From Stentor coeruleus (taxonomy: Eukaryota > Ciliophora > Heterotrichea > Heterotrichida > Stentoridae), in contig MPUH01000005.1 of the NCBI GenBank assembly GCA_001970955.1, positions 62,001 through 126,000 of the forward strand: a DNA stretch of 64,000 nucleotides, read 5' to 3'. Shown here piece after piece: positions 18,855 through 28,743 of the stretch (positions are counted from its first letter, which is position 1; every line of letters starts with the position of its first letter). Made by a program: the position numbers and the translations under genes. Under the pieces are notes generated by a model. The model had not been told where the DNA came from and searched no databases. It saw only the letters and a program-made list of their open reading frames with translations.

Positions 18855-21677
18855 TTATTTTCCTTTTTTATGTAAGCAACAGCAGCACCATTCATCAAAA
18901 ACATAAATCAATCCTCCTATAAATTTGACTCCTACAACAAAGTAAACAACTAAAGCTATTATATCAATAAAAGCTCTGCTAACATTCCCCCCACTTGAAT
19001 TGATAAAATTCAAAAAGTAAGCAAAAGCTCCATTACAAAAAATCCATAAAATAAGCCAAATTGTCCTTTCATGTCTATGTTCATACATAAATTTTTTCTC
19101 ATCTTTAATAATCTTACCTTGTCTTTTGCTACAAGAAAAATCATTAATATTGCATATAGCATAAATAATAAACATGTTTACATAAGTTCCAGTCATAAAT
19201 ACAAAGAGCGGTATACCTTTTATAGCAGAGATAAAAGATTTATTTAAGTTAAGGAGTAAAATTATAATAAAAATCACTCCAACAATAAATACAAGTGAAG
19301 CTGAAAGGTTTTGAATCCAATAGCTAGGATTATAAGTGAAAAATGTTTTATCAATATTCCCAAATATAAAGTATAAAATGAGGAATATAGAAGCATAAGT
19401 ATAAAGTCCTAAGAAAAACGATAAAGTTTTATAAAGTACTTTGATTTTTTCAGGTTTAACAGTTAATGAAGTTATAAGTATCACAACAAGTATTGAAGTA
19501 TATAATAAAATTATAGGTGTTGAGCATTTTGTAAGCTGATCTCGATCATTTTTTTTTTCATTAAAGTTCCGTTTAAGGGCAAGGGTAAATGTTAAATAAA
19601 AAGCTCCAACCATAAACCAATTAAACATAGCTACTATGCTATAATAAATCATAAGTAACTTAAAAAAACACTTTCTTATACATGAATGATGTGAATTACC
19701 AATTCTATTACAATTTTTCATAGTATAAACCATAGAAAACCATAATCCATTAATCCATCGTCTTCTTTGTATTAGTAATTCATATAAATTATCAGGAACA
19801 CAATTTTCAGCTTTGGCTTTTTTAACATATCTCAAGATATTACGATGATTTTTCTGACATATAAGTTCAGTACATAAAATTCTATCTTCAATCAAATGAA
19901 TACTAGCATTAAAAATACTCATTTCATTTTTTTTACGTTCAGAATAGAAATATGCATTTAATATATCATCTCTGTCTAAACGTTCCCAACGATAAACACT
20001 AAAAGATCCGGGAAGAGTTAAAACATATCCAATAATGCTTTCTAAGGCCCTGTCCATGATATAAGCAAATTTGTATTCAAGTATTTGAGATTGGACTATA
20101 GAATTCAAGTTTTTATTTATAGGAATTATTTCACCACAACATCCTACAATTTTATTATTTTTTTCCAAGTTTTTATATAAATAAAACAATCCTTTAGTTC
20201 TTGGAGCTACCCCAACTTCAAGTAATGCTATATATTTCGGTTTAATTCTACCACAAAATCCTTCAAAAAACCACTTGTGTGTATTCAGTTTTCTTTTACT
20301 TAATTGTTTCACACAAAATACTGTATTTAAATAATAATCCTCAAGGTATTTTATTTTCTGGCAAAATATATGGGCAATTTCTTGTTCTTTATCTATTAAC
20401 CCAGCTTCATACAATTCTCTGATTATGACAAACTCATAATCCGGATCTTCATCAACTAATGATTTCGTTATCAATTCCTCCCTTATAATCTCTTCATTAA
20501 AAAACTGAGAAAAAAATGCTCTGTTTTTTTGAAAGCATTTCTTTTTATACAATTTCACCCCTTCTAAACTATAAAAACTCTTCAAAAACGGTTCAATCCC
20601 ATCAACAATAATCACAATTCCTATCTCTTCTGGACTTATCGACCTCTCTTCATTAGTGAAAAAATACTCAAGGTTATTTATACAACCTTGTAATGTATCC
20701 CAAACATCTTCACAATTTTCATTAGACATTGTCACATTTATTAAAAATTTGCATTTTTCAGGATTGTCTATCCAATGATTAAGAAATTCGCATCTTATAA
20801 TTTCTTCAGAGTTATCTGCAAAAATAGGTCTTATGCCTTGTTCTCTGTTATTACTAAGTTTAAAAGTTTGGTAAACAACTTTTTCTTTGAATTTATTTAG
20901 AGGAATTACTTGACGATTACAATTTTCACATGTTTTTTCATCTCTAAAGAGACATGGGGATTGGATAAAATTAATATTCATCAAAGCTGGGCCGAAATAA
21001 TGTTGTGATTGATTAAGTGTTTCAGGGATGTGAAGTTTAGATTTTTCTATTGATTGATGTAAAGTAAAATCATTATTTGTAGAGTCAAAGCTTTTTGATA
21101 ATATTTTGAAAGGCAATTGTTTTATAACAACAGGACTATGAGTGGTATTTATATGAATTTCTTGAGAAAGTTGTGTAGGGGAATTATTTTTTTCAATGTT
21201 TTCTGTAGTATTTTTTGTTTCCTCTATAGAAATTTGAGGGGAGTCATCTTCACTATAATCAAGAATATGGTCACATATACTATCTGAGACATCATCAAAA
21301 TTGCTTTCATCACTAGAATTAGGATTTGGCACAGGGGTATAGTCAACTCTGCTTGAGGATTTTCTTTTCACATTCACTTGATCGTTTTTAGTTGGATTTT
21401 TTATTGTCTTGTTCTTTGGAAAAGCATAAAAGCTATTTTCAGCTTCATTTTTACTTATCGACTGAATCCTAGGTGTAAAAGTATACCCTTTGCCTTTATT
21501 ATTCTTTTTACAATTACCTTGAACTCGTGGAGTTACAAAACAAGATGATGGATCAGATGAAGGCTTAGGAACTGAAATTAGCTCTGGGGGAAATTTTTTG
21601 GAATCTTTAGTTGGTTTTGAATAAGAATATATGGGAAAGCTTTCACTCTCTTCACTTGATTTTATATCAGAGCTCAT
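18855..21677 (-). CDS. Chitin synthase, family-2 glycosyltransferase (copy A)
   Basis: 940 residues, a membrane enzyme that polymerises UDP-GlcNAc into chitin. The N-terminal 230 residues are polar and disordered. The GT2 core has VIIVDGIEPF, EYKFAYIMDRALESIIGY, LPGSFSVYRW, IEDRILC near 596 and QRRRWINGLW near 637, the chitin synthase signatures. About seven membrane segments follow. In the family the metal-binding motif is LLDVG; here it is LLEVG near 487, an Asp-to-Glu change that could lower activity (inference). The EDR motif is canonical. It lies 207 bp downstream of the paralogous copy B in the same orientation, which points to tandem gene duplication. Likely role: cyst wall or other extracellular material. 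Confidence 0.88.
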   Translation of the reverse strand: MSSDIKSSEESESFPIYSYSKPTKDSKKFPPELISVPKPSSDPSSCFVTPRVQGNCKKNNKGKGYTFTPRIQSISKNEAENSFYAFPKNKTIKNPTKNDQVNVKRKSSSRVDYTPVPNPNSSDESNFDDVSDSICDHILDYSEDDSPQISIEETKNTTENIEKNNSPTQLSQEIHINTTHSPVVIKQLPFKILSKSFDSTNNDFTLHQSIEKSKLHIPETLNQSQHYFGPALMNINFIQSPCLFRDEKTCENCNRQVIPLNKFKEKVVYQTFKLSNNREQGIRPIFADNSEEIIRCEFLNHWIDNPEKCKFLINVTMSNENCEDVWDTLQGCINNLEYFFTNEERSISPEEIGIVIIVDGIEPFLKSFYSLEGVKLYKKKCFQKNRAFFSQFFNEEIIREELITKSLVDEDPDYEFVIIRELYEAGLIDKEQEIAHIFCQKIKYLEDYYLNTVFCVKQLSKRKLNTHKWFFEGFCGRIKPKYIALLEVGVAPRTKGLFYLYKNLEKNNKIVGCCGEIIPINKNLNSIVQSQILEYKFAYIMDRALESIIGYVLTLPGSFSVYRWERLDRDDILNAYFYSERKKNEMSIFNASIHLIEDRILCTELICQKNHRNILRYVKKAKAENCVPDNLYELLIQRRRWINGLWFSMVYTMKNCNRIGNSHHSCIRKCFFKLLMIYYSIVAMFNWFMVGAFYLTFTLALKRNFNEKKNDRDQLTKCSTPIILLYTSILVVILITSLTVKPEKIKVLYKTLSFFLGLYTYASIFLILYFIFGNIDKTFFTYNPSYWIQNLSASLVFIVGVIFIIILLLNLNKSFISAIKGIPLFVFMTGTYVNMFIIYAICNINDFSCSKRQGKIIKDEKKFMYEHRHERTIWLILWIFCNGAFAYFLNFINSSGGNVSRAFIDIIALVVYFVVGVKFIGGLIYVFDEWCCCCLHKKGK

Positions 21678-21884
21678 TTCCTTTTATTTATATCTACAAT
21701 GCAAGATCTTTATAGTATTAAGTTAAGAAATTCTCACAAGGCTTATATGATAAATTTTAATGTTTAGATGAAAATAAATACTAAAAGTGAATAATGGGGC
21801 AAATTTTTATTATGTAAGAGGTTTTAAGCTTATTAGATTTTAAAACAAAAAGAAAAAAGTTAGCTAAACATATTCTAAAACCTA

Positions 21885-24662
21885 TTAATTAATGTTATGG
21901 TTTTGTTCCAATTTTTCATGTAGGCAACAACAACACCATTCATCAAAGACAAATAAAATCCCTCCAATAACTTTGAATCCTATAACAAAATACACAACTA
22001 AAGCTAAAATATCAATATAAGCTTTTTTTGTATTATCATCACTTGAATTGAGTAAATTTAAAAAATAAGCAAACGCAGCATTACAAAATATCCACAAAAT
22101 AAGCCATATTGTTCTTTCATTCTTATGCTGAAATATATATTTTTTCTCAGATTCAATAAGTTTATCTGGTCTATTACCTAATGAAAAATCATGTATATTG
22201 CATATAGCATAAATCATAAACATATTAATATAAGTTCCAATCATAAATAAAAAGAAAGGTATCCCTTTTATCACAGGAATAAATGAATGATTAAAGTTCA
22301 GTAATAAACTTATTAAAAAAATCGCACCACCTATAATTGCTAATGATCCTGTAATATTATGAATCCAATAATTAAAATCAAAAGTTAATAACTGATTCCC
22401 TGATATTATGTCTCCAAAAATAAAATAAAACACAATAAACATAGATCCATATGAGAAAATACCTAATAAAATCGAGAAAAATTTAAATAAAGTTTCTACC
22501 CTTCTAGGTTTAACACCCATTGATATGATTATCATTGAAATTAATATCGAAGTATATAAAACAATTATTGGTGTTGACCGTTTTCTAAGCTTATCAATTT
22601 TTGGATCTTCTTCATTTAAATTCCGTTTGATAGCAAGAGTAAATGTTAGATAAAATGCCCCAACCATAAGCCAATTAAATAGAGCCATTATACTATAATA
22701 AACCATAAGTGTTTTAAAAAAGCATTTTCTAATATATGAATGCTTAGAATTCCTTATCCTATTACAGTTTCTTACAGTAAATATCATAGAAAACCATAAT
22801 CCATTAATCCATCGTCTTCTTTGTGCTAATAATTCATTTAAACTATCAGGTACTTTACTTTTAGCTGTAGACCATTTGACATATCTTAAAATATTATATT
22901 GATTTTTCTGACATATAAGCTCCATACATAAAATCCTATCTTGAATCAAATGCATACTAGCAGTAAAAATATTCATAGCATCCCATTTACGATGAGAATA
23001 AAAATAAGCTTTTAAAATATCATCGTTATCTAAACGTTCCCAACGATAAGCACTAAAAGATCCAGGAAGAATTGAAACATATCCGATAATACTTTCTAGG
23101 GCCCTATCCATTATATGAGAAAATTTGTATTCAACTATTTGAGCTTGGACAATTGGATTCAAACTTTTGTTAGAAGGAACGATTTCACCACAACATCCTG
23201 CAACTCGATTATCTTTTTCCATAGCTTCATATAAATAAAATAATCCTTTACTTTTTGGAATAACTCCAGCATCTAGTAATGCTATATATTTAGGTTTTAT
23301 TCTATGACAAAAACCTTTAAAAAACCATTTATGCGTGTTAAGTCTTCTTTTGTTTAATTGAGTCACACAGAATATTGTATTTAAATAATGATTATCAAGA
23401 AACTTTATTTTTTGACAAAATGTATAGGCAATTTCTTGCCCTTTAGTTATTAACCCAGCTTCAAATAATTCTTTAATTACAACAAATTCATAATTTGGAT
23501 CTTTATCTACTAATGACTTCGTCATTAATTCATCCTTTATAATTTTATCATTAAAAAACTGTGAAAAAAAAGTTCTATTTTTTTGAAAACATCCTTTATA
23601 ATGCATTCTCGCCCCTTCAATATTATAAAATGTTTTCAAAAATGGCTCAATCCCATCAACAATAATCATTATTCCAATCTCTTCTTCTTTTATCGACCTT
23701 TTTTTATCAGTAAAAAAATACTCAAGGTTGTTTATACAACCTTGTAATGTATCCCAAACATCTTCACAATTTTCATCACACATTGCCACATTAATTAAAA
23801 ACTTGCATTTTCCTGGGTTTTCTATCCAATTATTAAGAAATTCACAATCTATTATTTCTTCAGAACCATTTGTGCAAAATGGTCTTATTCCTTGACAGTT
23901 TTTATTACTAATTTTAAAAGGTTGAAAGATAGTATTTTGTTTTAGTTTTTGTAGAGGAAGAACTTGTTTCCTGCAATTGTTGCAAGATTTTTCTAGTTTA
24001 AACAAACATGAAGATTCAATGAAATTAATGCTCATTAGAGCTCTACCGAAATATTTTTGCGATTTTTCTAGATTTTCGTTATTTTTTGGGTGGATTTCTT
24101 GAATGATTAAATTATGTTGTTCAATTCTACCGAAATATTTTTGCGATTTTTCTAGATTTTCGTTATTTTTTGCGTGGATTCCTTGAATGATTAAATTATG
24201 TTGTTCAATTGAGTTGTATAAAGAAGGATTACTCATTCCTGTATCAAAGTTTTCAGAAAGGATTTTTGGAACTACTGGTTTTAATAGAACTGGGGTGTTA
24301 TTTATGATTATTTGCAAGTTTGATAATATTTGGGAAGGTGAATTTATTGAAATATTTTTTTCAGTTGAATTTTTTATTTTTTCTATATTTTTAGTATCAT
24401 TTTTATCGGGAATACTTAGAAAATTATTGATTTCTTTATCTGAAATTTCTTCAAAAATGCTCTCATCAGTATATTCTTGATTAGGAATAGGAAGATACTG
24501 AATTTCAGCAGGTATATTCTTTCCTAAGTCAACAATTTCATCATTTGCTACAGAACAATCTTTTAATTTTCTTGGAGAAAGCGATTTTTTATCTTGATCT
24601 TCACTGGTACTGATTAATTGATATCTTGGTGAAGAGCTAGATTTACCTCCCTGATTTTCCAT
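21885..24662 (-). CDS. Chitin synthase, family-2 glycosyltransferase (copy B)
   Basis: 925 residues, strongly similar along its whole length to copy A: VDGIEPFLK, EYKFSHIMDRALESIIGY, LPGSFSAYRW, QRRRWINGLW near 614, then about seven membrane segments and a Cys-rich end (EWCCCCLHEK) shared with copy A. Here the metal-binding motif is canonical (LLDAG near 464), while the EDRILC motif reads QDRILC near 572. The two copies therefore each carry one unusual residue, in different motifs. The N-terminal region contains a perfect-length 28-residue duplication (84 nt, bases 24043-24210). Spacing and orientation suggest independent promoters within 207 bp. Confidence 0.88.
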   Translation of the reverse strand: MENQGGKSSSSPRYQLISTSEDQDKKSLSPRKLKDCSVANDEIVDLGKNIPAEIQYLPIPNQEYTDESIFEEISDKEINNFLSIPDKNDTKNIEKIKNSTEKNISINSPSQILSNLQIIINNTPVLLKPVVPKILSENFDTGMSNPSLYNSIEQHNLIIQGIHAKNNENLEKSQKYFGRIEQHNLIIQEIHPKNNENLEKSQKYFGRALMSINFIESSCLFKLEKSCNNCRKQVLPLQKLKQNTIFQPFKISNKNCQGIRPFCTNGSEEIIDCEFLNNWIENPGKCKFLINVAMCDENCEDVWDTLQGCINNLEYFFTDKKRSIKEEEIGIMIIVDGIEPFLKTFYNIEGARMHYKGCFQKNRTFFSQFFNDKIIKDELMTKSLVDKDPNYEFVVIKELFEAGLITKGQEIAYTFCQKIKFLDNHYLNTIFCVTQLNKRRLNTHKWFFKGFCHRIKPKYIALLDAGVIPKSKGLFYLYEAMEKDNRVAGCCGEIVPSNKSLNPIVQAQIVEYKFSHIMDRALESIIGYVSILPGSFSAYRWERLDNDDILKAYFYSHRKWDAMNIFTASMHLIQDRILCMELICQKNQYNILRYVKWSTAKSKVPDSLNELLAQRRRWINGLWFSMIFTVRNCNRIRNSKHSYIRKCFFKTLMVYYSIMALFNWLMVGAFYLTFTLAIKRNLNEEDPKIDKLRKRSTPIIVLYTSILISMIIISMGVKPRRVETLFKFFSILLGIFSYGSMFIVFYFIFGDIISGNQLLTFDFNYWIHNITGSLAIIGGAIFLISLLLNFNHSFIPVIKGIPFFLFMIGTYINMFMIYAICNIHDFSLGNRPDKLIESEKKYIFQHKNERTIWLILWIFCNAAFAYFLNLLNSSDDNTKKAYIDILALVVYFVIGFKVIGGILFVFDEWCCCCLHEKLEQNHNIN
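24043..24210 (-). repeat. 84-nt in-frame tandem duplication in chitin synthase copy B
   Basis: Bases 24043-24126 and 24127-24210 are nearly identical and encode two 28-residue copies containing IEQHNLIIQ and KNNENLEKSQKYFGR. Copy A has one equivalent (SQHYFG), so the duplication arose after the paralogs split. Confidence 0.9.
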
Positions 24663-25097
24663 TTTGTATAAGTGTTAATTTTTGGGGGAAATAAATCAAG
24701 ATGAAGAATTTGACATAGTTTTAGAAATTGATTAAAAATTTAAGAGAATTTTTATTGAAAGATTTCGATGGATTCATAAGAGTTTCTTCGGTATGTTTTA
24801 TGGAATCTAGATTAGAAATCATAATAATAAATAAAATATTGATATACCAAATATTTCTTAAGGGTAATTTTTTTATATTATAATTAAATCCTCAATATGG
24901 ATTTTATTCAAAAACACCTACTCTATTGTAATTAGAGTAATGCATAAAATTAAACAACATAAGCAAATGTAACTCTAATTAACTATGATTAAAAGAAACA
25001 ATGTATAAAACCACTTTTTAACAACCGAAATTAATTATATTGATAATAATCAAATTCCTATCTTATAACTCAAAACCTTATCATTCTTAACAAATTT
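24663..25097. other. Intergenic spacer
   Basis: No gene seen. G-rich on the plus strand for about 190 bases, then C-richer towards the 3' end of the calcium-dependent kinase gene. Confidence 0.6.
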
Positions 25098-26546
25098 TTA
25101 CTGTTCTAATATAAACTTCTTGAACTCTTCATAACTAATTTCTCCTTTTTTTTCCAAATCCAATTGATTCAATATCTCATGTGCCGTAAATTCACTATTC
25201 GTAATAACAAGCGCTTCTTCCAACTGTTGTTCTGTAATTTTCCCATTACCCTCAGTATCAAAATGCCTAAAAACTTTTAAAAGCATTTCTTCATCAATAT
25301 ATTTCTTCGAATTAAGTGCAGCAATTAAAAACTCTGAATAATTTATAATCCCATCTCCATTTATATCCAGATTTCTTAAATACACATCAACTTCACCTGT
25401 TATTCCAGAAGCATTAACCCCAGCTCTAATATCAGCAAGTGTAAGAAACCCAACTTTTTGTGTATCTAAACTATAAAAAGCATCATTAAGTTCTTTAATC
25501 TGAGAATATTTTAAAGTCTTTGATATCATAACCAAAGCTTCTTTTTGAAACATATTTTTTAACCTGAAGTTTTTAAGTGACTTTATGATTTCTATATTAA
25601 CTGATCCTCTTCTTTGATTTTTAAACCATTTATGTTGTAAAGCTTCTTCTGCTGTAAGACGACATTCTGGGATTTTATTCATGAGTTTTGTAATTAAATC
25701 TTTTGCTTCATCAGTTACTCCAATCCATGTTTTATCACGAAAGCTAATTTGTGTATTGCAGATTTGGTTTATTAAATCATGATTGTCCCAGCCATAAAAC
25801 GGCATTTTCCCACTTAAAAGCATATACATTATAACCCCACAACTCCATAAATCACATTTTTCACCATAGTTCCCTTTGATTACTTCTGGGGCAACATAAT
25901 ATGGTGTTCCTACTATTGAATTCATAGAATCCTTCTGTTTACCGAATTTTCTTGACAGACCAAAATCAACTAATTTAATATCCCCTTCATTTTCTTTATT
26001 AATCCCTACAAAATTTTCAAGTTTTAAATCTCTATGACAAATCCCAAGTTTATGCATATGATTTACTATACTCAATATTTTCTTGATAATATCCTGAGCT
26101 GATTTCTCATCAAAATGACCTAAATCTATAACATACTCTAAAAGTTCCCTTCCTGTACAAAGTTCCATAACAATATGATAATCATATTCATCTTCAAAGG
26201 CTTCATAGACTTTTATTATATTAGGATGGTCTAAAAGTCTAAGCATTTCAATTTCTCTTATCAGATTATTAATGTTTTTAACTTTGGTTTTTTCTATTGA
26301 CTTTATTGCTACTTGGAATTCAGAATCATGAAGAGATGTACCTAGTCTAACTTTACCAAATTGTCCTGCGCCTAGGATACGACCGATTTTGTAAATGTCG
26401 CGAATGTTTTGACCACCGCGAGATGAAAAAGATGAAGCTGATGAGGATCTTCTTAGTGAATGGCCTATGCTTGGCAAACTTAGACCATCTTGGTTGTGGA
26501 TGCGGATGATTTTTTCTACTGGCGATTTGCTACAAATACTACCCAT
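25098..26546 (-). CDS. Calcium-dependent protein kinase (CDPK) with four EF-hands
   Basis: 482 residues, the usual CDPK length. MGSICSK at the N-terminus fits N-myristoylation at Gly2 with a nearby Cys for palmitoylation, so membrane attachment is likely. The kinase domain (about 50-310) has GAGQFGKV, HRDLKLEN, VDFGLSR and GTPYYVAPEV, all catalytic residues intact. A junction helix follows, then four EF-hand segments: FYSLDTQKVGF, LDINGDGIINYSEF, FDTEGNGKITEQQLEE and LDLEKKGEISYEEF. The second and third keep full Ca2+-ligand patterns. The first and last are less canonical. Calcium binding would release autoinhibition. Ciliates and plants use this class to couple Ca2+ signals to phosphorylation, for example in ciliary reversal or contraction (context inference). 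Confidence 0.95.
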   Translation of the reverse strand: MGSICSKSPVEKIIRIHNQDGLSLPSIGHSLRRSSSASSFSSRGGQNIRDIYKIGRILGAGQFGKVRLGTSLHDSEFQVAIKSIEKTKVKNINNLIREIEMLRLLDHPNIIKVYEAFEDEYDYHIVMELCTGRELLEYVIDLGHFDEKSAQDIIKKILSIVNHMHKLGICHRDLKLENFVGINKENEGDIKLVDFGLSRKFGKQKDSMNSIVGTPYYVAPEVIKGNYGEKCDLWSCGVIMYMLLSGKMPFYGWDNHDLINQICNTQISFRDKTWIGVTDEAKDLITKLMNKIPECRLTAEEALQHKWFKNQRRGSVNIEIIKSLKNFRLKNMFQKEALVMISKTLKYSQIKELNDAFYSLDTQKVGFLTLADIRAGVNASGITGEVDVYLRNLDINGDGIINYSEFLIAALNSKKYIDEEMLLKVFRHFDTEGNGKITEQQLEEALVITNSEFTAHEILNQLDLEKKGEISYEEFKKFILEQ

Positions 26547-27221
26547 TTTGTGTTTTATTAGACAGTTTTGTTTTTATCATTGAGGCAATTTGAAGTAAAA
26601 AATAACTGAAGGTTTGGATTGGTGATAGATTATTAGCAGTTTAGGATTTTAATAAAAGAAATAATTTAGAGGGTTTTATGTTTTAAGTGCATTTTGTTTT
26701 CAACTTTTTTTTAGTTTTTAATATAATTATTGTCGTGAGGTTTATATGAGGTTTAGTTAAGATTAGGATGTTTTAGTTTTAAAAAAATTAGAGATAAGTT
26801 GTTGAGTTTATTTCTTAGAAGATATTTTAGAGAGAAGAATATTGAATATTGATTTTCAAGATATGATTTCTGAAAAAATAGTACTATTAATACTTTAAAA
26901 TTATTACTGATTTTTCTTGCTTTTGAGTTTGATTTTTATTGTTAGATTTAAGTGTAGAATTTTTATATAATGATTAACTAAAAAAATAACATAAATTCAT
27001 ATGACGGAGCCTAATCTTAATTTATTTATAAAATCAATTTTACTTAAAAAATCATAAACAAATATCAAATTTCTATAAGACTATTAATAGATGTAGTATT
27101 AAATCTTAGATAAGCATAAAAAAAACATTATTTTTAATTTCTTTATTAGAAATAAGCCTTGATAGCATAAAACAATATTTACTATAAATTTCTAGATAAT
27201 TTATTGCTTATGAATTTCCTT
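26547..27221. other. Intergenic spacer
   Basis: No gene or RNA seen. The left 250 bases are G-rich and C-poor, the 5' flank of the CDPK. The remainder is plain AT-rich DNA. Confidence 0.6.
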
Positions 27222-28730
27222 TTACTCAACTTTGATAGACTCTGGATGATCTTCAATCATATCTTTAGAGATTTTTTTGCTTATATCTTTAGGCTTTTGA
27301 TCTTTTTCTTCTTCTTTTATACTTTCTAGTCCATGCTCATAATTTTTATCTTTGATATTTGGCTTGTTTTCTGTTTCAGTTTCAGTTTTCTCTTTAGTAG
27401 TTTTTATTTCTTTTGGGGTTTTTGTTTCTTTTACGGTCTCTTCTTTTATTATTTTACTATCTTCCTTTTGTTTTTCTATACTTTCTTTTTTCTCTTCGTG
27501 GCTACTTTTAATTTCTACGTTTTTATCAGCAGATTTCTCTTTTTTATCTTCTTCTTGTATATCATTCTTATCCTTTACTTTAGCTTCTGGTTTTACTAAT
27601 AGCTTTTCATCAATTTTTATAAGCTTTTCTTCAGTCTTTGTTACTTTTTCTTCAGTTTTGGTTTGTTTTCCCTCAGTTTTTGGCTTTTCTGCTGTTTTCT
27701 TAGCTTCTTCTTTAGCATTTATAGACTTTTTAACTATTTTAGTTTCAATATTCGATTTTTCTTGCAGTCCTTTATTAGCCGTAAACTTTTCATTTTTCTT
27801 TTCAGGAATTTTTACTTTACCTTTCGCACTATCAATCTTTCCTTTTTTTTCTTTTTCTTTTTTATTTTTCTTTTCTTCTTCAACTCTTTTTGGACTTGAA
27901 ACATTATCATCAGTATTACCCTCTGAATTTAAATCTTTATAAGTACTTTTTATTTTGTTTTTCAATTCCCCTAATTGCAAAGTAGATTTGATTTTACTCG
28001 ATGAAGTTTTTGATTTTATAGTTTCATCTTTCTTCTCTTTCCCTTGTTTTCTCATAAGTTCCTTCACCGCATTTTCCGCATTCCTCGTTATCAAATGTCC
28101 TTCTGGAAGTTTCCTCACAGCAAAATTCTGCGCGCGCCTATAAAACCCTAGCGCTTCATCAAATCTTTTCAAAAACTCTAATTCCACTCCAAGATTCAAA
28201 TAAGCTATAGCCATCAAAGAAGGATCATAACTTTTTTCCCTATCTTTAAACATTGTTATCACGGAATCTTGCATTAAAATAACAGCTTGCATAGCTTGCA
28301 TCATTGCATCTTCATGTTTACCAAGTTCTGAAAGTACCGCACAAAGGTTCATATGAGTTTTAGACATATCATTTCCTAAGGTTAATGCTTTAATCAAATA
28401 ATTCTCTGCAATTCTTGCTTTACCAATTTGCCTATAATAACAAGCTAAAGTATTCAAAGTTTTAGCCTTACAAGGAATATTAACAATAACCCCTTCAGCT
28501 TTTCTAAGTAAATTTAAAGCACCTTGTGTATCTCCAATTTCTAATAGTTCAGAAGCTAACTCGTTGTATATATCACAAAGTTCAGCCATGGCTTGTTTGT
28601 AATTCTCACTATCATTACCAAGTACTTCTTTTTTCTCATTAAGCCCTTTTTCTAATAGATCAATAGCTTCTTTGCTTTGTCCATTATTGACAAACACTTT
28701 GGCTTGCTTTTCTAACTTAGTAAAGTCCAT
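27222..28730 (-). CDS. TPR-repeat protein with Lys/Glu-rich tail
   Basis: 502 residues. Residues 1-220 are helical TPR-type repeats (for example TLNTLACYYRQIGKARIAENYLIKAL and YLNLGVELEFLKRFDEALGFY), of the kind seen in kinesin-light-chain-like and other adaptor proteins. Residues 235-502 are almost entirely Lys, Glu, Thr and Ser, a low-complexity charged tail that may bind nucleic acid, tubulin or membranes. The precise family is not clear to me. The start codon lies only 13 bp after the stop of the ARMC2 gene on the same strand, too little for separate 3' and 5' untranslated regions of normal size, so transcripts may overlap or be shared. Confidence 0.75.
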   Translation of the reverse strand: MDFTKLEKQAKVFVNNGQSKEAIDLLEKGLNEKKEVLGNDSENYKQAMAELCDIYNELASELLEIGDTQGALNLLRKAEGVIVNIPCKAKTLNTLACYYRQIGKARIAENYLIKALTLGNDMSKTHMNLCAVLSELGKHEDAMMQAMQAVILMQDSVITMFKDREKSYDPSLMAIAYLNLGVELEFLKRFDEALGFYRRAQNFAVRKLPEGHLITRNAENAVKELMRKQGKEKKDETIKSKTSSSKIKSTLQLGELKNKIKSTYKDLNSEGNTDDNVSSPKRVEEEKKNKKEKEKKGKIDSAKGKVKIPEKKNEKFTANKGLQEKSNIETKIVKKSINAKEEAKKTAEKPKTEGKQTKTEEKVTKTEEKLIKIDEKLLVKPEAKVKDKNDIQEEDKKEKSADKNVEIKSSHEEKKESIEKQKEDSKIIKEETVKETKTPKEIKTTKEKTETETENKPNIKDKNYEHGLESIKEEEKDQKPKDISKKISKDMIEDHPESIKVE

Positions 28731-28743
28731 CCTAATTATAACA

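Noticed and set aside
27352-27942. Long plus-strand ORF (196 aa, Ser/Phe-rich) opposite the TPR gene tail
   Set aside because: It is the antisense reading of the Lys/Glu-rich tail. Low-complexity GAA/AAA codons give open TTC/TTT frames on the other strand.
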